From Flavobacteriaceae bacterium UBA3179 (GTDB lineage Bacteria; Bacteroidota; Bacteroidia; Flavobacteriales; Flavobacteriaceae), in NCBI GenBank assembly GCA_002364245.1, contig DEXR01000014.1, positions 20,267-43,554 on the forward strand: a DNA stretch of 23,288 bases, given 5' to 3'. The translations under genes and the position numbers were made by a program. This document shows, piece by piece, positions 15,749 through 22,873 of this stretch (within the stretch, counting starts at the first letter, position 1; every line of letters begins with the position of its first letter). The notes beneath the pieces are model-generated. The model had not been told where the DNA came from. It was given only the letters and a program-made list of their open reading frames with translations, and ran no database searches.

Positions 15749-16090
15749 ATGAGTAAACACTATTCCAGAGAAAAAATAAAAGAAGTTGCTGGCGGAGATG
15801 AAGATTTTATGGCCGTTGTAGCTCAAACATTTTTAGAAGAAATACCACCAGACCTTCAAGCGTTGCAAGAAGCAGTAGATAACGACAATAAAGAATTAGC
15901 GTATCAATTTGCTCATAAAATGAAACCAAATTTTGAAATGTTCGGTGTTGAGGTAACCAAAGAGGTATTGGCCATAGAGGCTTGGACTAAAACTTCTAAA
16001 AAGCAAGGTGCCATAGAGCAAAAATTATCGCATGTTGTTACAACTGTAAAAGCTGTTTTAGAGGAGCTTAAAGAAGATTTCAATTTATAG
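15749..16090 (+). CDS. Stand-alone Hpt (histidine phosphotransfer) protein
   Basis: This 113-residue, all-helical protein carries the Hpt signature AYQFAHKMKPNFEMFG with phospho-accepting H56, and the usual basic residue two positions later. Hpt proteins relay phosphate between response-regulator receiver domains in multi-step phosphorelays. No hybrid kinase or receiver gene lies nearby. The gene starts directly after the FAH stop codon and ends directly before the cinA ATG, so it is translated within a metabolic operon. The Hpt fold is fairly sure; its partners are unknown. Confidence 0.85.
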   Translation: MSKHYSREKIKEVAGGDEDFMAVVAQTFLEEIPPDLQALQEAVDNDNKELAYQFAHKMKPNFEMFGVEVTKEVLAIEAWTKTSKKQGAIEQKLSHVVTTVKAVLEELKEDFNL

Positions 16091-17338
16091 ATGTTAGCAG
16101 AAATAATCACCATTGGTGATGAGATACTCATCGGGCAAATAGTAGATACCAATTCTGCTTATATAAGTAAACAACTTAACCATATTGGTGTACAGGTATA
16201 TCAAATAACCTCAATTCAAGACGAGCGTCAACATATTCTTAATGCGCTTGAAGATGCTAAAAAAAGAGTAGATTTAGTTATAGTCACAGGCGGACTAGGT
16301 CCGACAAAAGACGATATCACTAAAGAAACTTTCTGCGAATATTTTGACGATACGTTGGTGGAGAGCGCCGAGGTGCTTCAGAATATAAAAGAAATTTTCT
16401 CAAAATATATAAAACAAGAACCTTTACCTGCAAACTTAAAACAAGCTCTGGTTCCTTCAAAAGCTGAGGTGCTTCAAAACCCAAATGGAACGGCTCCAGG
16501 AATATGGATGGAAAAAGACAACACGGTTTTCGTTTCTATGCCCGGTGTTCCATATGAAATGAAATATTTGCTTACTGAAGAGGTTTTTCCAAGAATAATA
16601 AAAAAATATAACCGTCCGCATATTTATCACAAAACACTTTTAACCTATGGGTTAGGAGAAAGCGCTGTAGCAGAACGAATAGAAGACTGGGAGGATAAGT
16701 TGCCTAACGATATTAAATTGGCGTATTTACCTTCTCTTGGTAGAGTGCGTTTGCGGTTGTCATCAAAAGGAAAAGATAAAAAAGCTTTACAGAAAACCGT
16801 AGATGAACAAATGGAAGAACTCAATAAGTTATTGAGTGATATAGCTGTGGGTTTTGAGGATGAGACGAGTATTGTAGAGCGCGTAGCCTCTTTATTATTA
16901 CAGAAAAAGCAAACACTGAGTTTGGCGGAAAGTTGCACCGGTGGTTCAGTTGTAAAAGAAATTACCGCAGTTCCTGGCGCATCCACTTATTTAAGGGGAA
17001 GTATTGTCCCTTATGAAACCTCACAAAAAGTTTCAGTATTAGGAGTCAATCAAAAATTGATAGATGAGCATACCGTAGTAAGTGCTCCTGTGGCTGAAGC
17101 TATGGCAACCCAAGCAACAAAACTTTTTAAAACCGATTATGCTGTTGCAACCACTGGAATTGCAGGGCCAACTAAGGGTGATGGTAAAGATGAAGTAGGG
17201 ACAGTCTTTATTGCAATCGCTTCACCAAAAGGAGTGATTTCCCAAAAATTTAGCTTCGGAAATAATCGCGAACGCGTTATTATAAAAGCAACCAATAAAG
17301 CTTTCGAAATGCTTTTAAAAGAAATTTTAAAAAACTAA
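16091..17338 (+). CDS. cinA: CinA family protein (nucleotide pyrophosphatase / NMN deamidase)
   Basis: This 415-residue protein has an N-terminal MoCF/MoaB-like (COG1058) domain, with ITIGDEILIGQIVDTN at the start, GGLGPTKDD (67-75), PNGTAPGIW and SMPGVPYEM (149-157). A C-terminal CinA/PncC domain has LAESCTGG (278-285) and ATTGIAGPTKGDGKDEVGTVF. The first domain hydrolyses ADP-ribose-type pyrophosphates. The second deamidates nicotinamide mononucleotide back to nicotinate mononucleotide in the pyridine nucleotide salvage cycle. Length and domain order match full-length CinA. It is the last gene of the four-gene operon beginning at 14356 and abuts the Hpt gene (TAG then ATG). Confidence 0.94.
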   Translation: MLAEIITIGDEILIGQIVDTNSAYISKQLNHIGVQVYQITSIQDERQHILNALEDAKKRVDLVIVTGGLGPTKDDITKETFCEYFDDTLVESAEVLQNIKEIFSKYIKQEPLPANLKQALVPSKAEVLQNPNGTAPGIWMEKDNTVFVSMPGVPYEMKYLLTEEVFPRIIKKYNRPHIYHKTLLTYGLGESAVAERIEDWEDKLPNDIKLAYLPSLGRVRLRLSSKGKDKKALQKTVDEQMEELNKLLSDIAVGFEDETSIVERVASLLLQKKQTLSLAESCTGGSVVKEITAVPGASTYLRGSIVPYETSQKVSVLGVNQKLIDEHTVVSAPVAEAMATQATKLFKTDYAVATTGIAGPTKGDGKDEVGTVFIAIASPKGVISQKFSFGNNRERVIIKATNKAFEMLLKEILKN

Positions 17339-17348
17339 ATATCTTTTA

Positions 17349-17379
17349 TTGTGCATACCGATAAATTTATTTAAATTTG
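17349..17379 (+). promoter_or_regulatory. Promoter of rpmB-rpmG-DUF4295
   Basis: TTG (17349-17351), a 20-nt spacer and TAAATTTG (17372-17379) match the Bacteroidota -33/-7 promoter layout well. Transcription would start about 30 nt before the rpmB ATG at 17415. This rules out the in-frame upstream start at 17349. Confidence 0.75.
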
Positions 17380-17414
17380 CACCCTGTTTAAAAATAACTA
17401 TAAACAATAAGGTA

Positions 17415-17654
17415 ATGTCAAGAGTTTGTGAGCTTACGGGCAAAAGAGCAATGGTTGGGAACAACGTATCCCACGCGATGAATAAAACCAAGCGCAAATT
17501 TAATGTGAATTTGGTTAAAAAACGCTTTTACATTCCTGAAGAAGATCAGTGGTTAACACTTAAAGTATCTACTTCAGCGTTAAAAGACATCAACAAAAAA
17601 GGGATTTATGCAGTAGTTAAAGAAGCTCGCGAAAAAGGCTTCCTTAATAAATAA
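17415..17654 (+). CDS. rpmB: 50S ribosomal protein L28 (bL28)
   Basis: The 79-residue product, MSRVCELTGKRAMVGNNVSH onwards, is full-length L28, a basic protein of the large ribosomal subunit. It includes the conserved HAMNKTKRKFNVNL and the C-terminal GIYAVVKEAREKGFL. Only one Cys (C5) is present, so it is the zinc-free form. The ATG at 17415 fits both family length and the promoter. It leads a three-gene ribosomal operon. Confidence 0.97.
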   Translation: MSRVCELTGKRAMVGNNVSHAMNKTKRKFNVNLVKKRFYIPEEDQWLTLKVSTSALKDINKKGIYAVVKEAREKGFLNK

Positions 17655-17681
17655 TTGCAATAACGTATAAAGTCGGTAACA

Positions 17682-17864
17682 ATGGCTAAAAAAGGAAATA
17701 GAGTACAAGTAATTTTAGAATGTACAGAGCACAAAGCAACAGGTAAACCTGGTACGTCTCGTTACATTAGCACCAAAAACAAAAAGAACACTCCGGACAG
17801 ATTAGAGTTGAAAAAATTCAACCCTATCCTTAAAAAGATGACTGTTCACAAGGAGATAAAATAA
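17682..17864 (+). CDS. rpmG: 50S ribosomal protein L33 (bL33), zinc-free form
   Basis: The 60-residue protein [17 protein letters not shown] to MTVHKEIK is L33, with the typical [21 protein letters not shown] core. It has a single Cys (C14) instead of the two CxxC pairs of the zinc-binding form. It lies 27 nt after rpmB and 6 nt before the DUF4295 gene, within one operon. Confidence 0.97.
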   Translation: MAKKGNRVQVILECTEHKATGKPGTSRYISTKNKKNTPDRLELKKFNPILKKMTVHKEIK

Positions 17865-17870
17865 TTAGTT

Positions 17871-18023
17871 ATGGCAAAGAAATCAGTAGCATCATTACAA
17901 ACAGGATCTAAGCGACTAACGAAAGCCATTAAAATGGTGAAGTCAGAAAAGACAGGAGCATATACTTTTGTAGAGTCTATTATGGCTCCAGATCAAGTAA
18001 GCGATTGGTTAAACAAAAAATAA
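17871..18023 (+). CDS. DUF4295 family small basic protein (Bacteroidota ribosome-linked)
   Basis: This 50-residue ORF (MAKKSVASLQTGSKRLTKAI to QVSDWLNKK, stop 18021-18023) is basic and Lys-rich. It belongs to the DUF4295 family found after rpmG in Bacteroidota. Position, size and charge suggest a large-subunit ribosomal protein. I recall, without being able to check it here, that a Flavobacterium ribosome structure showed a phylum-specific 50S protein of this kind. It starts 6 nt after rpmG and is followed by a terminator. Confidence 0.88.
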   Translation: MAKKSVASLQTGSKRLTKAIKMVKSEKTGAYTFVESIMAPDQVSDWLNKK

Positions 18024-18044
18024 CCAATATACAATACTATACAG

Positions 18045-18074
18045 AAAGCCACTTTTTTACGAAGGTGGCTTTTT
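18045..18074 (+). terminator. Terminator of the rpmB-rpmG-DUF4295 operon
   Basis: AAAGCCAC (18045-18052), a 12-nt loop and GTGGCTTT (18065-18072) form an 8-bp stem followed by TTTT. It starts 21 nt after the DUF4295 stop codon. Confidence 0.85.
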
Positions 18075-18089
18075 GTATTTTTAAACGAT

Positions 18090-18097
18090 TATCTTTA
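18090..18097 (+). promoter_or_regulatory. -7-like box (TATCTTTA) upstream of the repeat and ftsY
   Basis: TATCTTTA fits TAnnTTTG except for the last base. It lies just after the operon terminator and before the GC-rich repeat. If used, the repeat would be transcribed as the ftsY 5' leader. TTG at 18073-18075 is only 14 nt upstream, so the -33 element is doubtful. Confidence 0.35.
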
Positions 18098-18107
18098 CAG
18101 CATTATT

Positions 18108-18172
18108 TGGGCGTGCCCCTAAATCGGGTCGGGCTTTCGTCGCTACACGGTAGCGTACTCAATCCCTCACGC
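18108..18172. repeat. GC-rich dispersed-type intergenic repeat with hairpin
   Basis: This roughly 65-bp block is much richer in GC than its surroundings. It starts TTGGGCGTGCCCC, has a GGGTCGGGCTTTC core, and ends ATCCCTCACGC. The outer ends pair as GCGTG (18111-18115) with CACGC (18168-18172). The middle holds a perfect hairpin, CGCTAC-ACG-GTAGCG (18141-18155). From memory, sequences of this pattern (GGGCGT...GTCGGGCT...ATCCCT.ACGC) recur between genes in many Bacteroidota with a variable central hairpin. Only one copy is in this window. Confidence 0.7.
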
Positions 18173-18197
18173 AAAACCGAGCTTAACTAACAAAACT

Positions 18198-19151
18198 ATG
18201 AGCCTTTTTAAAAAAATATTCTCAAAAGAAAAAAAGGAGACCCTTGATAAAGGGTTAGAAAAATCTAAAACCTCTTTTTTCGATAAACTGTCTAAAGCAG
18301 TTGCCGGAAAAAGTAAAGTAGATGACGACGTACTCGATAATTTAGAAGAAATACTTGTTACCAGCGATGTAGGTGTAAATACAACCCTAAAAGTGATTGA
18401 ACGTATTGAAGAACGCGTTTCAAAAGACAAATATTTAGGAACAGATGAATTAAATTTAATCCTTCGTGAAGAAATAGCGGGTTTATTGAGCGAAATCGAC
18501 TCAGGCAACGCAACCGAGTTTGAAATACCTGAACGTTCCGTCCCACATGTTATTATGGTAGTGGGTGTAAACGGTGTAGGGAAAACTACTACTATTGGTA
18601 AACTGGCATATCAGTTTAAAAAAGCAGGAAAGAAAGTAGTATTAGGAGCAGCCGATACGTTTCGAGCGGCAGCAATAGACCAATTACAAATCTGGGCAGA
18701 CCGTACCGATGTTCCTATCGTTAAACAAAGTATGGGAAGCGACCCTGCCAGTGTAGCGTTTGACAGTCTGCAAAGTGCGGTAAAACAAGATGCTGATGTC
18801 GTAATAATTGACACAGCTGGACGTTTGCACAACAAAGTAAACTTGATGAACGAACTTTCCAAAGTAAAGCGTGTAATGCAAAAGGTAATCCCCGATGCAC
18901 CGCATGATGTTCTTTTGGTTTTAGATGGTTCAACGGGTCAAAATGCTTTTGAACAAGCCAAACAATTCACCAATGCAACCGAAGTTACTTCACTTGCAGT
19001 TACCAAACTTGATGGAACTGCAAAAGGCGGTGTAGTAATTGGGATAAGCGACCAATTTAAAATCCCGGTTAAATATATTGGAGTAGGAGAAGGAATAGAA
19101 GACCTCCAAGTTTTTAATAAATTTGAGTTTGTGGATTCATTTTTTAAGTAA
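18198..19151 (+). CDS. ftsY: Signal recognition particle receptor FtsY
   Basis: This 317-residue SRP-type GTPase has a short amphipathic, basic N terminus (MSLFKKIFSKEKKE) in place of the long acidic A domain of E. coli. It then has the N domain and the G domain, with P-loop GVNGVGKTTT (123-132), DTFRAAAIDQL (153-163), DTAGRLH (205-211), TKLDGTAKGG (269-278) and GVGEGIEDLQ. FtsY docks SRP-bound ribosomes at the inner membrane by mutual GTPase activation with Ffh. It is preceded by the GC-rich repeat and followed after 22 nt by the SET-domain gene. Confidence 0.96.
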   Translation: MSLFKKIFSKEKKETLDKGLEKSKTSFFDKLSKAVAGKSKVDDDVLDNLEEILVTSDVGVNTTLKVIERIEERVSKDKYLGTDELNLILREEIAGLLSEIDSGNATEFEIPERSVPHVIMVVGVNGVGKTTTIGKLAYQFKKAGKKVVLGAADTFRAAAIDQLQIWADRTDVPIVKQSMGSDPASVAFDSLQSAVKQDADVVIIDTAGRLHNKVNLMNELSKVKRVMQKVIPDAPHDVLLVLDGSTGQNAFEQAKQFTNATEVTSLAVTKLDGTAKGGVVIGISDQFKIPVKYIGVGEGIEDLQVFNKFEFVDSFFK

Positions 19152-19173
19152 CTTCACATAGAAGTTTTTTAAA

Positions 19174-19767
19174 ATGATTCATCCAGATACTGAACTACAA
19201 TTTATAAATAACGAAATAGGACACGGAGTAGTTACAACAAAACTAATTCCGGCAGGGACTATAACTTGGGCACTTGATAAACTTGATAGGGAGTTTACCA
19301 AAGAGGAATTTCTAAATATGGATAACCTTTATCAAGATATATTGGATACCTATACCTACCGAAATAATAAAGGCAATTTTGTACTTTGCTGGGATCACGG
19401 ACGCTTCGTTAATCACAGTTTTAAATCTAATTGCCTTACTACGGCTTACGATTTTGAAATTGCAATTCGTGATATTAAACCTGGCGAACAATTGACCGAT
19501 GATTACGGATACTTAAATGTTACCACACCTTTTCGAGCAACTGATGAAGGTACCAAACGAAAAATTGTCTATTCAGACGATTTACCCAATTACTTCAAAA
19601 AGTGGGATAAACAAATTGCCTCTGTTTTTCCGAAGATTCAAAATGTAAAACAACCTTTGTCGGTTATTCTTTCTGAAGAAACCAAAGAAAAAATAAGGAA
19701 AGTGCTTTCTGGAAAAGAAGAGTTAGCATCCATTTTGGAAAACTATTACCAAGAAAAACCTAAATAG
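19174..19767 (+). CDS. Bacterial SET-domain protein (putative lysine methyltransferase)
   Basis: This 197-residue protein opens with a SET-like strand region (EIGHGVVTTKLIPAGTITW, 14-32). It carries the two pseudoknot motifs: GRFVNHSFKSNCL (NHS 80-82, N86) and IKPGEQLTDDYGYL (104-113, catalytic Tyr candidate Y111). SET enzymes transfer methyl from S-adenosylmethionine to lysine. There is no post-SET Cys cluster. The C-terminal ~75 residues are helical and charged. The target is unknown; a translation or chromatin-like protein is possible. It follows ftsY after 22 nt, probably in the same transcript, and precedes rimO, which has its own promoter. Confidence 0.8.
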   Translation: MIHPDTELQFINNEIGHGVVTTKLIPAGTITWALDKLDREFTKEEFLNMDNLYQDILDTYTYRNNKGNFVLCWDHGRFVNHSFKSNCLTTAYDFEIAIRDIKPGEQLTDDYGYLNVTTPFRATDEGTKRKIVYSDDLPNYFKKWDKQIASVFPKIQNVKQPLSVILSEETKEKIRKVLSGKEELASILENYYQEKPK

Positions 19768-19809
19768 CCTACCTTATTTTTTATATACTTAGATGATTAT
19801 TTAATACTA

Positions 19810-19839
19810 TTGATTTCTTATTAATTAACGGTATCTTTG
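19810..19839 (+). promoter_or_regulatory. Promoter of rimO
   Basis: TTG (19810-19812), a 19-nt spacer and TATCTTTG (19832-19839) is the best match in the window to the Bacteroidota -33/-7 promoter. The expected transcription start is about 10-15 nt before the rimO ATG at 19861. Confidence 0.8.
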
Positions 19840-19860
19840 TGCGCTTTTAAAAACTGCACA

Positions 19861-21168
19861 ATGCGTACAAAATCACTGAAGAAAAACAAGATTAATGTAG
19901 TAACCTTAGGCTGTTCTAAAAACGTATATGACAGCGAAGTGTTAATGGGGCAGTTACGTGCCAATGACAAAGAGGTTGTTCATGAAGAGGAAGGAAATGT
20001 AGTAGTAATCAACACGTGTGGCTTTATTGCGAATGCAAAGGAAGAAAGTGTCAATACAATTTTAGAATACGTTCAGAAAAAAGAAGAAGGTGTTGTTGAT
20101 AAGGTTTTTGTTACCGGGTGCCTTTCTGAGCGCTATAAACCCGATCTTGAAAGAGAAATTCCTAATGTAGATCAATACTTCGGAACTACAGAATTACCCG
20201 GTTTATTAAAAGCATTGGGAGCCGATTATAAACATGAATTAGTTGGCGAACGCCTAACAACTACGCCAAAAAATTACGCCTATTTAAAAATTGCTGAAGG
20301 GTGTGACCGCCCGTGTTCATTCTGTGCCATACCGTTGATGCGAGGAAAGCACAAAAGTACACCTATTGAAGACTTGGTAACCGAAGCTGAAAAGCTAGCT
20401 GCAAATGGTGTAAAAGAGTTGATTCTTATTGCCCAAGATCTAACCTATTACGGTCTTGACCTTTATAAAAAACGAAACTTAGCCGAATTACTTAAAAACT
20501 TAGCAAAGGTTGAAGGTATCGAATGGATTAGGTTACATTATGCATTTCCAACGGGCTTCCCGATGGATGTATTGGATGTTATGCGGGAAGAACCAAAAAT
20601 ATGTGATTATATTGATATACCATTGCAGCATATTTCAGATCATATTCTTAAATCGATGCGCCGTGGAACTACGTATGAGAAGACAACTAATCTTTTAAAA
20701 GATTTCAGAAAATATGTTCCTAACATGGCTATCCGTACAACCTTGATAGTTGGATATCCAGGTGAGACCGAAGAAGATTTTCAATTGCTTAAAAACTGGG
20801 TAGAAGAAATGCGCTTTGAGCGTTTAGGTTGTTTTACGTATTCTCACGAAGAAAACACACACGCTTTTAATCTAGAAGATGATGTGCCCGAAGACGTAAA
20901 AATGGATCGTGCCAATGAGATTATGGCTATTCAATCACAGATTTCTTGGGAATTGAATCAGCAGAAAATTGGGAAAGAATTCCGTGTGCTAATTGATAGA
21001 AAAGAAGGTAGTTATTTTGTGGGTCGTACCGAATTTGACAGTCCAGATGTAGATAACGAAGTATTGGTGAATGCTGAAGAAGGCTATCTAAGAACTGGTG
21101 AGTTTTTCAATGTAAAAATTACAGCCGCAGAAGATTTTGACTTATACGGCGAGGTAGTTACCGGCTAA
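19861..21168 (+). CDS. rimO: Ribosomal protein S12 methylthiotransferase RimO
   Basis: This 435-residue protein has the UPF0004 domain with three cluster cysteines: C18 in TLGCSKN, C53 in NTCGF and C87 in TGCLSERY. A radical-SAM domain follows, with C148xxxC152xxC155 in AEGCDRPCSFCAIPLMRG, and then a C-terminal TRAM domain. The LGCSKN and RGKHKS patterns favour RimO, which adds a methylthio group to an Asp of ribosomal protein S12, over MiaB or MtaB. I choose ATG 19861 rather than the in-frame TTG at 19837, because that TTG lies inside the -7 box. The product then starts MRTKSLKKNKINVV. Confidence 0.93.
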   Translation: MRTKSLKKNKINVVTLGCSKNVYDSEVLMGQLRANDKEVVHEEEGNVVVINTCGFIANAKEESVNTILEYVQKKEEGVVDKVFVTGCLSERYKPDLEREIPNVDQYFGTTELPGLLKALGADYKHELVGERLTTTPKNYAYLKIAEGCDRPCSFCAIPLMRGKHKSTPIEDLVTEAEKLAANGVKELILIAQDLTYYGLDLYKKRNLAELLKNLAKVEGIEWIRLHYAFPTGFPMDVLDVMREEPKICDYIDIPLQHISDHILKSMRRGTTYEKTTNLLKDFRKYVPNMAIRTTLIVGYPGETEEDFQLLKNWVEEMRFERLGCFTYSHEENTHAFNLEDDVPEDVKMDRANEIMAIQSQISWELNQQKIGKEFRVLIDRKEGSYFVGRTEFDSPDVDNEVLVNAEEGYLRTGEFFNVKITAAEDFDLYGEVVTG

Positions 21169-21190
21169 CCCTCTTCCAAATATTATAAAT

Positions 21191-22417
21191 TTGAAAAAGT
21201 TAGTTATAATAGGGCATACATTTCCGGAGCCCACTACTACAGCGGCCGGTTCAAGAATGCTTCAAATTATTCAACTATTTTTTGACGATGGATATTCCAT
21301 AGTCTTTGCTAGCACAGCAAGCGTTAGTGATAAGTCTGCTGATTTGCAAAAATTCAATATTTCTTTAGAAACAATACAGCTTAACAACGCTTCTTTCGAT
21401 GAATTTCTTTGGAAAGAAAATCCAACCATTGTGCTTTTTGATCGGTTTATCACTGAAGAACAATTCGGTTGGCGCGTGAGTGAAGTTTGTCCGAATGCAT
21501 TGAAAATTTTAGATACAGAAGATTTACATTTTCTTCGGAAGGCCCGTGAAACTTCAATAAAACAAAATAAACCTATTGGAGAAGCAAATTTGTTCACAGA
21601 AACAACAAAACGAGAACTAGCGAGTATCTGGCGTTGCGACCTGTCGCTTATTATTTCAGAAGCTGAAATGAAGCTGTTACAAAACACCTTTTCTATTCCG
21701 GAAGATATACTCTTTTATCTGCCTTTTTTACTTTCCCCTATTTCAGAAGAACAAAAGCAAAATTTGTCAACTTTCAAGGAAAGACAACATTTTATCACTA
21801 TCGGTAATTTATTACATGCTCCCAATGTAGATTCAGTAAAAGTCCTTAAAAAAGAGATCTGGCCCCAAATAAAAGCAGAACTTCCAAAAGCTGAACTTCA
21901 TATTTATGGAGCGTATGCTCCACAGCAAATAAAAGAATTGCATAATGAAAAAGAAGGATTTATTATAAAAGGCTGGACGGAAGAAAGTCATGTTGTAATG
22001 CAAAAGTCACGAGTTTGTCTAGCGCCAATCCGATTTGGAGCGGGATTAAAAGGAAAGTTGATAGATGCGATGCAATGTGGAACGCCCTTTATAACTACAA
22101 AAATAGGAGCCGAAGGAATTTACGATTTTTCTAAAGAACTTTATATTGAAAATAATTGGACTAACTTTATAAATAAGGCAATCGCTCTGTATACAGATGA
22201 AAAAGCTTGGTTAGAAAAACAGCACCAAGGTTTTGAAACACTCAACAACCGATTTGATAAAAACCTTTTCATAGAACCTTTTTTAGAAAGAATTGAAACG
22301 ATTAAAAAGAACTTGACACAACATAGAAACAGCCATTTCTTTGGGCAAATTTTACAGCATCACACTGCACAAAGCACAAAATTTATGGCAAAATGGATTG
22401 AAGAGAAGAATAAATAA
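21191..22417 (+). CDS. GT-B glycosyltransferase (GT4-like)
   Basis: This 408-residue protein starts with a Rossmann-type strand, KLVIIGHTFPEPTTTAAGSRML. It has a second nucleotide-binding half with ITIGNLLHAPNVDSV, ELHIYGAYAP and GFIIKGWTEE. The donor-site motif CLAPIRFGAGLKGKLIDAMQ continues CGTPFITTKIGAEG, typical of the Glyco_trans_1_4 group. It probably transfers a sugar to a surface glycan or lipid acceptor on the cytosolic face. The start codon is TTG at 21191, because the next ATG (RML, about residue 23) would remove the first strand. It ends exactly where the convergent GNAT gene ends. Confidence 0.82.
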   Translation: MKKLVIIGHTFPEPTTTAAGSRMLQIIQLFFDDGYSIVFASTASVSDKSADLQKFNISLETIQLNNASFDEFLWKENPTIVLFDRFITEEQFGWRVSEVCPNALKILDTEDLHFLRKARETSIKQNKPIGEANLFTETTKRELASIWRCDLSLIISEAEMKLLQNTFSIPEDILFYLPFLLSPISEEQKQNLSTFKERQHFITIGNLLHAPNVDSVKVLKKEIWPQIKAELPKAELHIYGAYAPQQIKELHNEKEGFIIKGWTEESHVVMQKSRVCLAPIRFGAGLKGKLIDAMQCGTPFITTKIGAEGIYDFSKELYIENNWTNFINKAIALYTDEKAWLEKQHQGFETLNNRFDKNLFIEPFLERIETIKKNLTQHRNSHFFGQILQHHTAQSTKFMAKWIEEKNK

Positions 22418-22873
22418 TTAGAGAGGGAAAACCATCTTTATATTACTGCGCTCATACGGCACATCTGGCTCTTGTTCTACTTCCAAAAACCCGAATTTCC
22501 TGTAAATGTAAATAGCATTTTCAAGTTTGGTATTTGAATATAAAAAGAGTTGTTTAAAGTTATTTTCTTTAGCAAAATCAATACAATATCGCATTAATTT
22601 TTGACCAATTTTCTTACCACGGTGGTTAGGTAAAACAGCCATTTTGGTAAGCTCAAAAGCGCCTTCTTCTTTCTTTAAAAGGGCAACGGTACCTAAAATG
22701 ATATCGTTTTCAATAGCAAAAAAGATATGTCCGCCAGGATCTAAAATGTATTTTTTTGGGTTACTCAATACTTCACGATCATAATCTTCAACATAAAAGA
22801 ACGTTTCTAACCACTCAATATTGAGGTCATAGAAGTGTTGAGCATACTGTGGCTCGTACGGTATTATTTTCAT
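22418..22873 (-). CDS. GNAT family N-acetyltransferase
   Basis: This 151-residue protein has the GNAT acetyl-CoA-binding motif A, TKMAVLPNHRGKKIGQKLM (Q/R-x-x-G-x-G/A pattern at HRGKKIG). Strands GHIFFAIENDIILGTVALL precede it, and YIYRKFGFLEVEQ lies near the end. It should acetylate a small molecule or protein amine; the substrate is not predictable. Its ATG overlaps the stop codon of the arginase-fold gene (ATGA, 22870-22873), so the two are translationally coupled. Confidence 0.88.
   Translation of the reverse strand: MKIIPYEPQYAQHFYDLNIEWLETFFYVEDYDREVLSNPKKYILDPGGHIFFAIENDIILGTVALLKKEEGAFELTKMAVLPNHRGKKIGQKLMRYCIDFAKENNFKQLFLYSNTKLENAIYIYRKFGFLEVEQEPDVPYERSNIKMVFPL

Noticed and set aside
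17349..17414. Upstream in-frame extension of L28
   Set aside because: It contains the TTG-N20-TAAATTTG promoter, and L28 starts at MSRVCELTGK.
18005..18190. 61-codon + strand open frame across the terminator and repeat
   Set aside because: It overlaps the DUF4295 end, a terminator hairpin and the GC-rich repeat, and its product shows no protein-like pattern.
21186..21193. TAAATTTG -7-like box at the GT-B start codon
   Set aside because: It contains the TTG start codon itself, and no -33 TTG lies at the right distance; most likely chance in AT-rich sequence.
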